DNA of 64,000 nt, taken from NCBI GenBank assembly GCA_012064385.1, contig QRDG01001725.1:744001-808000 (forward strand). The letters run 5' to 3'. The stretch comes from Puccinellia tenuiflora. Taxonomy: Eukaryota > Streptophyta > Magnoliopsida > Poales > Poaceae. The notes under the pieces are model-generated. The model ran no database searches and was not told where the DNA came from. It saw only the letters and a list, made by a program, of their open reading frames with translations. Each line of letters starts with the position of its first letter. The first letter of the stretch is position 1. Shown here in pieces: positions 1-12,200 of the stretch. The position numbers and the translations under genes were made by a program.

Positions 1-640
1 TCAGGAAGTTCACTTGCGTCTTCCATAGAAGTTCACTTCAATGACGAGGGAAGTTCAAAATTGATTCGAGTACAAAAATCAAACAGGTCAAAAAAAATCA
101 AGATGTCAAAAATATGACGTAGCACATGCATCTGGTGCTCCGCGAGGAAGTTCACATATGTGTCGGGAAGAAGTTCACATATGCGAAGTGGGAAGTTCAG
201 AAAAAACGAGAATTCTAAAACAACAGAATTATGTATATTTAAAACTGCTCTTAAACCGTAAGGAATTTCGAAACAATGCGTGAGATAACAAAGTTGCGGA
301 TTTTTCATAGCTTTCTAACGGCGTATCATTTGCATCAATCCGATAAAAGGTTTAAAAATGGCGATCAAAATACGGTACGGTCTCGAAAATAGTGTTAGTA
401 TATTTGAAATTGTTTAAAAACCGTAACTAATTTCGAAAACCAGTGAAAACGAAAAAGTTTCGTAATTTCCATAGCTATCCAACGGTATATCACATGCATC
501 ATTCCGATAAGCGGATCAAAAATCGTACTAGAAAATTTTCCTGTGAAGGTGGAGAATCAGTGTGTTCCGTCAGGAAGTTCACATTACTGTTGAATGAAGT
601 TTATCAACTTTGCGAGGGAAGTTCAGAAGTGGTTGCAGAA
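1..640. repeat. Diverged tandem repeat, transposon-like subterminal DNA
   Basis: The stretch is dominated by the short motif GAAGTTCAC/GAAGTTCAG, which recurs many times, and by two diverged direct copies of a segment about 165 bp apart (near 233-350 and 398-520). Both copies share a core reading roughly CATAGCT(T/A)TCYAACGG followed by a CAT-rich stretch. I see no coding capacity beyond short chance frames. Arrays like this are common in the subterminal parts of grass CACTA and MULE elements, but no terminus of such an element is visible, so the assignment is open. Confidence 0.5.
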
Positions 641-690
641 TAGCTATTCTAGAACTAGTTCCAGAATAGCTATAGAAACCCTATTCGAGA

Positions 691-1041
691 CCCAGGATGC
701 AGAATAACTTATTTTGCACCCACTATTTTTTTACATAGTTATATCAATAAATTATGTTACATATGTAAATATTTTACGTCGTGTTGACACATAATAGAAA
801 AAATCGACATAAAAAAATGTAAAATATGTGTTAAAATGATGTAAAAGTCATAAAAATAACATAAATACGTGTATTTTTGCCGTATTTTTACAACTTCACG
901 TAAGTAATTTTTTTTGTCATTTATATTTTTTTATTATGTTCTCCTTGACTTAATCCATAAGACAAAATTTACGTCACCTAAAAATCATATGCGGTTGTAA
1001 AGATAGAGGGTGGGTGTAGAATAACTATTCTACTCGCTGGG
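691..1041. mobile_element. AT-rich MITE-like element with imperfect TIRs
   Basis: The left end (CCCAGGATGCAGAATAAC) and the reverse complement of the right end (CCCAGCGAGTAGAATAGT) match over about 35 bp with several mismatches, including a shared TGCACCCAC/TACACCCAC block. The 351-bp interior is very AT-rich and non-coding. I could not find a convincing target-site duplication, so the superfamily is unknown. Confidence 0.5.
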
Positions 1042-1045
1042 AGTC

Positions 1046-1235
1046 AAGTGCTTTTGAAATACAAATCTATTGATATCGATTCCATGTCATATAATGGGTC
1101 AAGTGCTTTAATGGGTCATTTATATGAGTGAAGTGCTTTTGAAAGACAAATCTATTGATATCGATTCCATGTCATATAAATGACCTTTATATGACATGGA
1201 ATCGATATCAATAGATTTGTCTTTCAAAAGCACTT
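1046..1235. repeat. Perfect 50-bp inverted repeat plus a direct copy
   Basis: Positions 1131-1180 and 1186-1235 are exact reverse complements over 50 bp, separated by only 5 bp (TGACC). The same 49-50-bp unit appears a third time, in direct orientation with one mismatch, at 1046-1094. The arrangement is direct copy, direct copy, inverted copy. It could fold into a long stable hairpin in RNA or single-stranded DNA. No gene overlaps it. Confidence 0.9.
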
Positions 1236-1309
1236 ATTGACACTTGTGATTTTTCATCATATTAACGAGTTATTATATAATAGTTATATGTTAAGTTATT
1301 TTCTTTGAA

Positions 1310-2061
1310 AAATTACCATGATACCATACAGGGGACTCCTGACTTGTTGAAACATGCAACAAATTTAAATAAATCATGTTTGGACCCGCTCCTTCATCTA
1401 GGACAAGACCGAGAGCTGATTTGTGCACTGATCTAGAGATGGTGACTGATAAGGATAGGTTGGAACTTGATACACCGTTCACATAAGAAGAAATTAAAGA
1501 GGCCGCTGGACCTGATGGATTTCCTATTGAATTCCATCAGTCTTGCTAGCCCATTATCAAAGAGATTCGATGATAATTTTTGAGGCTTTACATGCTCATA
1601 AAATTGATCTTGCTAGAATCAACTATGGCATCATTACTTTGATCCCTAAAGCTAGGACATGATGCTGACATAATCAAGAAATGCATGCTAATTTGTTCGT
1701 TCCAGGTTGCACCCCTAAAACATTGACTCTTAGAGCTGAACCTATTATGTGGAAACTGATTAAAATATGCCAGACTGCCTTTATGAAGGGCAGGAATATC
1801 ATCGACATTGTGGAGCTACTTCCTGAAATTCTTGGAGAGCCTACATTCAGAAAACAACAAGGATTGTTCTGAAACTTGACTTTGGAAAGGCTTATGATAA
1901 GGTCGGCTAGAATTTTCTTTTTGAATGTTGTAAACATAAGGGCTTTAGTGATAAATGGTTGATTTGGCTTAAAAGTGTTGTGACTCAGGGAATTTGAGTG
2001 TTAAGGTGAATGATGAGACTGATATTTATTTTGGTAGTCATAAAGGGGTGAGACTAGGGGA
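1310..2061 (+). pseudogene. LINE reverse transcriptase fragment, part 1
   Basis: Decayed reading frames encode the N-terminal half of a plant non-LTR (LINE) reverse transcriptase. Visible landmarks are AGPDGFPIEFHQS (1506-1545 region), INYGIITLIPKAR (about 1617-1655), QTAFMKGRNI (about 1772-1800), LKLDFGKAYDKV (about 1872-1908) and the GVRLGD motif at about 2045-2061. Frameshifts and stops break the frame several times. The copy stops abruptly after GVRLGD where an LTR begins at 2062, and the same protein resumes near 4085. It is non-functional; the reading order with the later parts shows it was one LINE. Confidence 0.85.
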
Positions 2062-4079
2062 TGAAGGAGATATGACCTAGAGCTAATAATAATTAATACA
2101 TGTTTCATAATTAATGTTTATGTTCTATGCTATAACTATTGTGTCTCTAAATAAGGGATTCAGAAGGAAAATCCATACGCACGTGTAGAATAATAAACAC
2201 CAAAATAAGGTCCTAGTCTTGCCTCTATAGACTAACTCATTGGTTGTATGATGGCCATGTATTTTTGGTCATGGGTATGAAATATACCGATAACAATGGA
2301 ATCACATTGTTGGCGAAACAATGTTGGGTGGACGAACCCAACTAGTGATATACTATGAGATCTTATCATAGATTAGTTATTGTGCATACATATCCTTTGA
2401 CCATGAGGGTGTTAGGCACGTGCATGTTTGAAAGATTACTTTGGTTATGTTACTTGTCACACTGTAACAGGGTGATCATAGTGCAGCTTCTGGGTAACTC
2501 GTAAAATGTGTATTGGAATTAACGATCCAAGACTAGGAATTGCTCCTCCGTCGATGGAGAGATACAACCAGGCCCACTCGGTATGACGGTATCCATTGTC
2601 GTTTGCGCAGACGCGACATGATGTAAATCATGCGATACCAAAATACATGAGCGAGTAAATGGAAAGAGACCGGTAACGAGAATACAATGATATACTGATC
2701 AAGTGTTGCTTCACATATATCCGAACATCTCACCTCAGGTATGTTTAGTATCGCGAAGCAATAGGAATAGTGTACAGAAACTGAAAGGTTCTCTCGAATT
2801 CATTCGTATAATAAAGGGAATCAATATGGGCATCCACGGCTCCGTTATTGGTTAATGACCGGAAGTGTTCCAGATCATGTCCACTCGTTATCGAACATGT
2901 AGGGTTAACACGCCTAATTCTTCTTCAGTTAGTTGAAAAAGTTGGTGATTGGAACAAGAGAGAGTGTCACCAGAATAGTTCTGATGTGATCGAAATACTT
3001 TTGGAGAGATTTCAGAATAGTTTCGAGAATTTATAGAGCGGATATATGATGTCCTAGTATCATTAAAATAGGTTTGAATGATAACAAAATAGCTCTGGGT
3101 TTTAATAAGAGGGCATACGATGTCCAAAGTTAATAAAATAATTATATTTAATTTTGGAAATGTTTCGAGATTTTATATAAGAGGAAAATACTCATACGGA
3201 GGTTTTTGGAAAAACATAGGAAGAGGGGAAAAGTGTGGAAAGGGGGCAATGAGACATGTCCCAGGGCTGCGTCCCATAGTGGGGGTAGCCGCATGGGCCC
3301 TAGGGGTCCATCTAGGCCAGTCGCATGGGCTGCCCCGACTTGTCTTGAGGGCCAAGTTGTGTTGATGTGGGTGGGAGGGGGTGGCCAAATTGGGCCACCT
3401 GGCCTATTAGGGTGCGCCGCCCCCTTCCTTGGGGCGGGGGAGGATATCATTGGCCGACCGACCCTAACTCCCTCCCTCCCTCTATTTAAAGAGGGGAGGG
3501 GCAGCCCCTCCACCCACGCACTGAGTTGTGGAGCTGCTCCTCTAGATTTGATCTTGATCTAATGGTTTTGAGGGTACCTCTCCATTAGATCTAGATCTCT
3601 CTCCCTCTCTCTCTCCCATGTGTTGGGAACCTCCACAATACTTGTTTCGGTAGAAACTAAGTCCCGGACGACGAAGTTCCGCCGAACTAAAAGAGATGTA
3701 CGCGTGCGTACCGTTACAGGGATGAGACGTTTGATCCTATGGATCATGCGCTTGAACCTATTCGAGTGAGATGCTGGCGTTAGGATGCTGATGGGTTGGA
3801 GTAGGTATCGTGACATCTTCACGACTAGGCTTGGTCGTGGAGATCTGCATCAAGCCGGCAACATCCTCGTACCTTGGCGCGACTACAAGGCTCTGCCACA
3901 TGCTTCATCGACATCTACTTCCGCTACAGGGTGTTGTTATGAATCCAATCTCGATCTAAAGTCTTAGATTTAGATCTAATGGTTTGGATCTAGATGTATT
4001 AGATGTGATATCTTTACTTGTATCTTCATAGATAGATCTTGTTTGTTGCGTGTAGAGACGATTTTTTGTTTTCCATGCA
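2062..4079 (+). mobile_element. Solo-LTR-like insertion within the LINE
   Basis: The block begins TGAAGGAGATATG and ends CCATGCA, interrupts the LINE reverse transcriptase exactly between its GVRLGD and FTLVNIAANCL parts, and has no gag or pol. Its layout is that of a long grass LTR: AT-rich first half, a GC-rich segment, a TATTTAAA box followed by a GC- and CT-rich leader, and a short 3-prime tail. The 5-prime opening resembles LTRs I know from Triticeae Copia elements. I could not see a clean 5-bp TSD, so the right boundary is uncertain by a few bases, and a truncated element is possible. Confidence 0.6.
3483..3490 (+). promoter_or_regulatory. TATA box of the LTR
   Basis: TATTTAAA followed by GAGGGGAGGGGCAGCCCC, about 600 bp before the LTR end. 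This matches the usual position of the core promoter in long Triticeae LTRs. Confidence 0.45.
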
Positions 4080-4848
4080 CGTAACCCTTCAGGTGAGCCT
4101 TTTCACCTTGGTCAATATTGCTGCTAATTGTTTGTCCAAGATGATTCATAGTGCTCAAGCTTTTGATATTATTACCGGTCTGGTGGATTAACTAATTTAC
4201 AAAGGTGTTACGTTGAAGACACGATCTTAGGGGCCAGAAATCTAAAGTTATTACTTTATATTTTTTAATGCATGTCTGGCCTCAAATTAATTTTGAAAAA
4301 GTGAAGTTATGATGGTCTTAGAGGATAATGTCAAGCTACATTAGTATGTAGATGTTTAACTTTCAACTTGGGAGTTGGCCTGTCAAATACTTGGGGGTAC
4401 CTGTATCTGTAAGTGCGAGAAGGAATTATGTTCATGAGATGGGTTTTTCGGGTGAAAGGTTGAAGAAAATGATGGATGGTTGGATGAGAAGTTCCCTGTC
4501 CATTGGGGGAGGGTTATCAAAGTTAATGTGTGCTTGTCAATATGGTATTTTATCATATGTCCATGCTTCTTTTGCATAAATCCACTATTGAAAAATTGGA
4601 TAAACCTAGAAGATCTTTTTTGTTGGTGTGGCAAAGTAGCTCAGCTAAGAGGAAGTATTATCTAGTCAAGGAGAAGCTAACCTGTAAACCTAGGATCAAA
4701 TGTTTTGGGTGTAAAATACCTTACAGAATTCAATGTTTGTCTTATGTGCAAGTGGTGATGGCTGGTGGCAACAATTTGTCGGAGCTAAGTATCTGGGTGA
4801 AGGTGGCATTACAAATGTGAAACATATAGCCATGGATTCTGCATGTTG
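4080..4848 (+). pseudogene. LINE reverse transcriptase fragment, part 2
   Basis: This continues the LINE of 1310-2061. Readable pieces are FTLVNIAANCLSKMIHSAQAFDIITGLVD (about 4100-4190), KSEVMMVLEDN near 4297-4330, and the KYLGVPVSVSARRN motif at 4385-4425, typical of the region behind the palm domain of plant LINE reverse transcriptases. Stops and frameshifts are frequent. It ends where the Copia LTR starts at 4849 and continues at 20577. Confidence 0.85.
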
Positions 4849-4972
4849 TGATAGACAATGTAATTTAGGTGTTGTACATACATACTTGTACCCTGTATTT
4901 GTACCCATATATATAAAGAGAGGCCGGCCCTATTGGTGTTGTGCACTACCCTACCATACCCTAATTATCACA
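4849..4972 (+). repeat. 5-prime LTR of the Copia element
   Basis: It starts TGATAGACAATG and ends TTATCACA. A TATATATAAAG box lies at about 4909-4919. The 3-prime copy at 20453-20576 differs at two positions. Confidence 0.93.
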
Positions 4973-4984
4973 TGGTATCAGTGC
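4973..4984 (+). other. Primer-binding site (initiator tRNA-Met type)
   Basis: TGGTATCAGTGC begins at the first base after the LTR and matches the usual plant Copia primer-binding sequence TGGTATCAGAGC with one difference. Confidence 0.85.
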
Positions 4985-5137
4985 GTACGGTTCCTACCGC
5001 CGCCGCCTCTTACCTCGCTTCCGCAACTAGCGATCCAGCGATCGATCTCGCGTGACTAGCGATCATCCCCTCGCCTACCGCGTGCTCCGCCACAACGTTG
5101 CTCGCCCTTGCCTTCCGTGCGTTCCATCGAGGCGCAC

Positions 5138-6147
5138 ATGGCTCCCACGACGCCCGCCTCCAGCCAAAACAACGCGGGCTCCCTTCTCTCGATCGGTTCT
5201 GGCTCAGCCAGTACCAGCTCTTTGACGAACAGGAGGGCTACCATGGCCTCTTGGATCCCTACCACTCCGATCATTATCACCAGCTCCATCACCATCCGGC
5301 TCAACGCTGAGAACTACCTCTACTGGCGCACCCAGGTTGTTCCGATCCTCCGGAGCAATCTCATCTACGGGTTCATCGATGGCACCGTCCCATGTCCGGA
5401 CGCCGAGATCCCCAACCCGAAGGCCAAGGAGACGGCTCTGGAAGAACCTGCTATCATCCCCAACTCCCAGTACGGTGCTTGGCATCAGCAGGATCAGGCG
5501 ATTCTCTCCGCTATCGTCTCCTCTCTTACTGAGGGGGTGATCAGGATGGTCATGCTCGCCACCACGTCACAGGAGGCGTGGGAGATGCTGGAGGGGAGCT
5601 TCGCCACACATTCTACATCGCGTGTCATGTAGCTTCGTACCGCCCTCTCCAAGTGCAAGAAACTGGACAAGACGGCCACCGCCTACTTCACCGAGGTCAA
5701 GGCACTTGCCGACACTATGGCTTCCATCGGCCAGCCGCTACGGCCTGAAGAATTCAACTCCTACCTTCTCGACGGTCTCGACAACGACTATGACACGCTC
5801 GCTGATCGTGTTGGCGCATGTCCGATTATGGACCCCATGCCGATGCGTGACGTGTACGCGCAGCTAATGAATGTGGAGCAGCGTGTCGAGAACCGGCGCG
5901 CCAAACTCCACGCCGACATCCACCTCGCCAACTACTCGGCGCGCTCGGTCTCTGGTGGAGGCCGCGGCAACCAGCCGGCCACTGGTGCTGGCCGCACGGG
6001 CCCTGCAGGCCGTCCAGCCGTGCTCGCCTCGGGTCCTGCCGGTGGTGCCCGCCCCGTATGTCAGATATGCGGGAAGGTGGGGCACATTGCCTCCTGCTGC
6101 TTCAAGCATTTCCAGTCCAACTACCTCGGCGTCGGCAACGACGGCCG
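5138..6147 (+). pseudogene. Copia gag, interrupted by a stop and an insertion
   Basis: The first ATG (5138) opens a gag frame with the Copia-type N-terminal signature RLNAENYLYWRTQVVPILRS (about 5296-5355) and ends with a CCHC zinc knuckle, CQICGKVGHIASCC (about 6058-6100). The knuckle binds the RNA genome during particle assembly. One in-frame TAG at 5630-5632 sits where homologues have glutamine, consistent with CAG to TAG. The frame is then cut at 6148 by a minus-strand LTR element, and the protein resumes at 16963. Confidence 0.88.
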
Positions 6148-7745
6148 TGCTGCTGTATTAAAATAAGTTGGGTGGTGCCCCAAGCGAAGGCGGAATTGCA
6201 GCTAGTAGCAGTTTTCCCTTATTTAACGAACCGAGGTTTATCGAACCAGTAGGACTTTCAAATCAACAACGAGGTGAATGTTGAAGATCTCTGGCGCTTG
6301 ACCTTCAACAGACGTGGACTTGCACACACTCAACCAAAATACTTTGCCCCCAACGGCGGAAAGGTTGTCAATCTTTCCGGTCTCGCAGAAAACAAAGCGG
6401 TTAATTGTATGATGGAATAGATGAAATATGAAAAGTGACCAGAGGAGTAATGATGATTAAAAGCAAGTAAATGAGGTTGTAAACAATGTAAAAAGATGGA
6501 CCGGGGGCCATGGGTTCACTAGTGGAGTCTCTCAAGTAAATAAAATATGCATGTGATGGGTGAACGAATTACAGCTAGGCAATTGACAAGATCATGACAC
6601 AAACCCAATTTAGCTATGACAAAAAGGACATGATAATATTTATGGAGGCATCACGACAAGGAACAAAGACCGTTGAGTCCAACTGCATCTTTGTCTAAAA
6701 AGTCCATCGTGGGATCGCTATCCAACCTGTCACCCAACGGTATTAAGTTGCAAGCAACAGACAATTGCATTAAGTAAAGTGCATGAAGTAAGCAATACTA
6801 ATATCAAAAGAGACATTAACACCGCTGTTTTACCCTTAGTAGCAACAACACACCCTCGCCCTTAGACGTTTCTGTCACTCGTGCCCAGGAACAAAAGGGG
6901 GCATGAACCCACTATCTAGCATAAATACCCTCTCTTGGAGATACACACAATCACTTGGCCAAAGTAACTACGCACATCAGAGAGCATGCAAGAACATAAA
7001 TTACTCATATAAGAATCATGTACAATCTGAACATAACTTCATAATCCATCGGATCCCAGCAAACACATCACATAGCATTACAATAATCGATCTTGATCAT
7101 GTTAGGCAGCTCACAAGATCATAAGATATGAAGCACAAGAGAGAGAGACTACCAACTAGCTACTGCCATGGACCCGTAGTCCAAGGTGAGACTACTCACA
7201 AATCATCCCGAGGAAGGCATGACGATGAAGAGCCCTCCGGGATCGATCTCCCCTCCGGCAGAGTGCCGGGATCAGCTTCAGATTGGACCGCGAACTAGGG
7301 TTTTCGGTGACGACGCGTCGGGGTCGAGTTTCTGGAAAATAATGGCCGCCTCGACGTTTTTAGGGTACAAGGCAATTATAGGTGTCGGAGGGCGTCGAAG
7401 CAAGGTCCCACAGGTAGGGGCGGGCCCCACCCACGGGTGACCCCCAGGCCGCGGCAGGGGGCGCCTCTGCCCTGTGGGCCTCCCCTCCGGCTCTCCTTCG
7501 GACTGGTACTTCGTCGTGGCAAATAAAATTCCCCGTAAATTTTCGTCCAATTCCGAGAATATTTCCAGAAGTAAATTTCTGAAACAAAAAGACAGCAAAA
7601 ACAGGGAACTGGCACTTGGCATCTTGTCAATAGGTTAGTCCGACAAAATGCATAAAAATGATATAAATGACAGTAAAAACATGTGACAATATCACAAAAC
7701 TAGCATGGATCACTAAAAAATTATAGATACGTTTGAGACGTATCA
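6148..7745 (-). repeat. 3-prime LTR of the minus-strand element
   Basis: It matches 15363-16957 along its whole length. On the minus strand it begins TGATACGTCTCAAACG and ends GCAGCA. A degenerate TATA-like box is visible near 7373-7380 (minus). Confidence 0.92.
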
Positions 7746-7759
7746 ACATCCCCAAGCTT
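7746..7759 (-). other. Polypurine tract of the minus-strand element
   Basis: The minus strand reads AAGCTTGGGGATGT directly before the 3-prime LTR. Two more copies of the same motif lie inside the element near 13198-13210 and 13255-13268. Confidence 0.75.
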
Positions 7760-9271
7760 AACTCCTACTCATCCTCGAGTTGGTAAGTAATAACAAATAA
7801 TTTTTGATGAGACATGCGACCAACACATTCTTGATCAAGATAGTGATGCAAATCAAAGGATGTGAATGAAGAGATACAAAACAATTGTCTATAATTGATA
7901 GCAAGAAAGCAATGAATAAACAAGTTGAATCATCCAAGCAAAACCTTTCATAAATAATATGTCAAAGACATGAAAACAATGTGATCAACACATTTGACTA
8001 ATTCACAAGGATAATAATTCCATGACAAAAGTGTTTGAAATCAACACAAAGGAAGATGTAAGCATTAGCAAAGAGGTTCAACTTCCAACGGCTTTCTTAT
8101 AGATAAAGTCAATATAAAGATTGATGTTTAATCTTAATAATGTAATATGCTCAACGATACCCAGGGTCAATGCTAGATGTTTGCTTTTGTGGAGATAGAA
8201 GGAAAAAGGGAAAACTGACTCAACATTAAAAGTAAAAGAAAGGCCCTTCGCAGAGGGAAGCAGGGATTAGTCATGTGCTAGAGCTTTTTGGTTTTTAAAA
8301 CAGAAGTAAAATGATTTTGAGGTATGCATGCTTTCGTCAACGACTTCACAACAGAGAAGCTATCTAGTCCCTCATGACAAGCAAGGTTTTTAGACTTGTG
8401 AGAGCAGCTGGTTCTTAGAAGAGCGAGTACGCTCTTCTTTCTCCTTGGTTTCACCACTGTCCAATGTTTGGGATGATTTCTCAGATTTGCATTGCGCGGA
8501 GGAGAATTGTGAGTTATATTTATATTTTTGCTTAAGCTGCTCTCGGGTTGATTCAAGTGAAGACGTAATCCATCAACACCGGGTGAAAGGGGGGAAATGA
8601 CCTCGCTTGTCACAAGTTATATCTAGCTCTCTACTGCTCCCTCATGAGCTTAAAAACAGAGGCACAAAGAAAAAGTATTTTGAATTTTTAAAGGTAGCAC
8701 ATGACAAATTTACTTGGAATGGTAGAAAGTACCATGCATAGGTAGATATGGTGGACTCAGCTGACAAGAAAGTTTGTCTTTGGGGATTGGATGCACGAGT
8801 GAACCATACACTCAGTACGAATTTTTAGGCTTAGCAAAAAAAAGGTGTTTGAAGCAAACATCTAACAATAACCGGTAACAGAACAACATAAGACATTTAC
8901 CGGTCATAACCATAAAAACTCTACACCGTCTCCCTTGTTGACCAAACAATTCTTTTGATGGAAAGATTAGCTCTATGAATTAACAACTATGAAAAACCAC
9001 ACAATTTCAAGCTTTCAACCATATTTTTTACTAATCAATTCCACTCAAATAACCAGCAAGTTTAAGCATTCAACTTAACATCTCAAAAAAGTTGAGAAGC
9101 ATCAAGTATCCACACCATGATCTACAAAACTATGCAGGCTTTTCATTTTATTCTATCATCACACAAACAGCATTTTGTCGTATTGACAATTCAAGCAAAT
9201 TTTCAACAACAACTCTCCAACAAGTATAAGTGAAGAACAAGAGAGTTTAACTTAACAACTAGCAGCTCTAA
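7760..9271. other. Non-coding interior of the minus-strand LTR element
   Basis: About 1.5 kb of AT-rich sequence between the polypurine tract and the nested solo LTR. Short frames exist but none shows a recognisable domain. A conserved-looking stretch near 8280-8610 (minus) is open for 111 codons, without any feature I recognise. Confidence 0.6.
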
Positions 9272-12200
9272 TGTAACGCCCCAAGATCGGTACTATGCAG
9301 ATTTTAGCGTTCCAGCCAAATCTGCATAATAACGATCCTAAAGGACGCCCACCAGGCATAACGTGCACGTCGCAACACACACGTTATGCGGGTGGAATTG
9401 TGATAACATTACAACAGTTCTCGATGGAACCCACAAAACAACATATATTCAACAACGACTCACCGAGTCAAGAACAACAAAGATACAATACAAAGAACCA
9501 AGAACAGTGGAAGCGAATAGTATCCGGCTACGGATAAGAATACAAATGGGACTAAGAGTCCTGAAGATAAACGAAGGCACCATATCCCTGCCCAGGCCAA
9601 GCCGGAGGGATTCCCAAGCTAACGTCATCAGACTTCAAACCTGTTGGCTGCATTGGAATAGCAGCCCCGAAGGGGTCAGTACTAGTAGAAGTACTGGCAA
9701 GTAATACTCACAAGATATCAAAGCTGGAATTCCGGGGGAAGAGTGTTAGCGATTGAAGCGGCGGCAAGAAGCACTAACAACTTATAGAGACAGACTACAA
9801 CTTTCGTCTACAAGAGAGAAGGTAAGAGAGCGCATAAGAAACCAACTATACTACTCACCACATCAAAAACCCGCCCAAGTATTACTCCCTCGATCACCCG
9901 CCCGCGAGGAAGCAATCAGGGCAACTCACATGGTGGACAAGTTTTATGGGTTATTATTCAAGTAATCTATCTTACTAGTCAAGTTATAATATTTAGGTGC
10001 AAGTTGTCTATGATCTTTTTAGCCAGCGCATTTCACCAAGTCGTCCATAACCGCGGACACGGCTTTTCGAAAAGATTTAACCCTGCAGGGATGCACCAAT
10101 GAACCCACACGCATCGAAACACTCGCTTAGAGGTGTACCGGTGGAGCGTTCGACGCAATACTTCCCTTCTCTACAAACAAGTCCAGGGATTCACCTAGCT
10201 AGGTCTGATCCACCTTGAGAGTCCGGCCGAAGCTTCGAGGTGGGCCTAACCGTTGCGTGGACGGCTTCGGGAGGGAACACTCATACGATTGCCCCTCCTT
10301 CCACACTCGATAAACGAGCGTACCGCAAGCCCTACCGTAGTAACCACGTAACCATCATCATCTTACCTTATCATCATCATCGTTATAAGCGCGCAAATGG
10401 AAACACCCGAACTAAGTTGTGGCTCCTGGATAGGTTTGAGGATCCGGTAATAGATTGCGGGGAGGCCGATAGAACTCCCACATGTGGTTAGTGCGCTCAG
10501 TCTTGGATCAGCGGAAAAGAACTCGGGTCCTAGGCGACACTAGCAGAACAAATCACCACGATTGGCCTTCCGTCGGTGCCTTATCTTTATTATATTATTC
10601 CCATCGCAACAGAAAGTAAAGATTACCATTTAGTTTGAGCCTAGCTATCATGTTAACAACAATAGAGATAAAAGAGACAACATGACTCAAGCAACGCACC
10701 TAAGCATGCACTACGACTCGCAAGGCTAACAAGGTAAACAAGCAACAGGGTAATAGAATGTGGAGGTGTGGCCTATATCATGGCTGCCAGGTAAACATGC
10801 ATATAGGATCGGGACACCAGCATCGTAACATAAGGCTAGTAAGGAACAAAAGATAGGAGGAGTAAGAGACAGAAAACAAGCAAAGATAGAAAAGGGAGTA
10901 TCACTTGCCTGCAATCCGGTAGAAGTAGCAGAACCTGTCGTTGCTCACATCAACTTAACGTCCTATTCCCGAAGAAGGTTGTCCAATTTTATTACTACGG
11001 CAACAGAAAAGATGTATTTTACTACTACGGCAAAAGAATCGTCATGTTGATGACATGATGCATGACAAATTAAAGGTTGTCCAATTTTATTCCCTGACAC
11101 ATGGCAAAACATTTTAAATGGGATCGGTGCAAAATATAGATGCACCGAACAAAACCCCATAATTAAATTGATTTAATTCGACTAAATGGATAAAGGTTCG
11201 ATGTTAATTAATGATGCATGATTTTATAAGATACGCATATAGGTAGATAGGGCTAGGGTTGGGGTCACACATTGGGTTCGGGGAAACTTCGGATTCGGGG
11301 CGGAAGTAGTCGAAGTAGTCGTTCATCCGGAATCGGAGTAGTCGAGGTAGTCGACGTCGTGGAAGTAGTCGTACTCGGGGCGTCGTCGTGGTGGACCTTG
11401 GCGTTCCGGGCTTCGGGGTCGACGGGGTCCTGGGCGTCGAGGTTCGGAGATCTTGTCGTATCCGTCTTCGGTCATCGGGTCGGAGAACTTGGGTTCACGG
11501 AGTCGTGTCGTCGTGCTTGGAAGATCTTGTCGTATCGCCGTTCACGGTCGGGTCGCCGGCTTCACGACGGGATCGTTAACATGGCGTCGGGGAACATCGG
11601 GGAACACATCGGGAACGGGCAACGGGCGTCGGGGACACAGACATGGTCACCGGGAACGGAAAAAGGACACCGGGTCTTTGCGGGAATTTCATCAAACATG
11701 TTGCAGGCGTTGGAGATGTACACAGAGATGGTCACGACAGATCTGGCGTCGGGTCGGAAACGGGGTCACGGGAACGAACGACTCGTACCGGGCACGCACG
11801 GCAGAGCAACGACGAGCAGGAGACACACGTGCAAGTGCACGACACTGAGACGATGAGCTCGGCTTGGGTCGAGATCAAGGAGACACCGGGGGGCACACAA
11901 CAGCAGGGGAGCGGCCGGCAGGAGGCGGACGAGCTCGGGCAGAGCAGGTCCGGGGTCGGCCGCAGGCAGAGGCGAGGAGGAGCAGAGATGGGTCGGCGGC
12001 GCCGACCTGGAGGCGGAGCAGAGAGTAGAAGAGCTGGGGAGAACGACGGGCGCGGTCGCGGGAGGCGTGCTCGCGGGCGACGGTGCGGAGGGAGCGACGG
12101 GGGACGTCCATGGCGGGGGGAGAGGAAGGAGGAGCCGGCGCGGCGGGGTGAAGGAGCAGGAGGCCGGCCGGAGCGGCTCGGGGCGGCGCGGCAGGAGCAG

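Noticed and set aside
3148..3562. Overlapping frames of 118-121 codons on both strands
   Set aside because: GC-rich leader part of an LTR; no domain and no conserved start.
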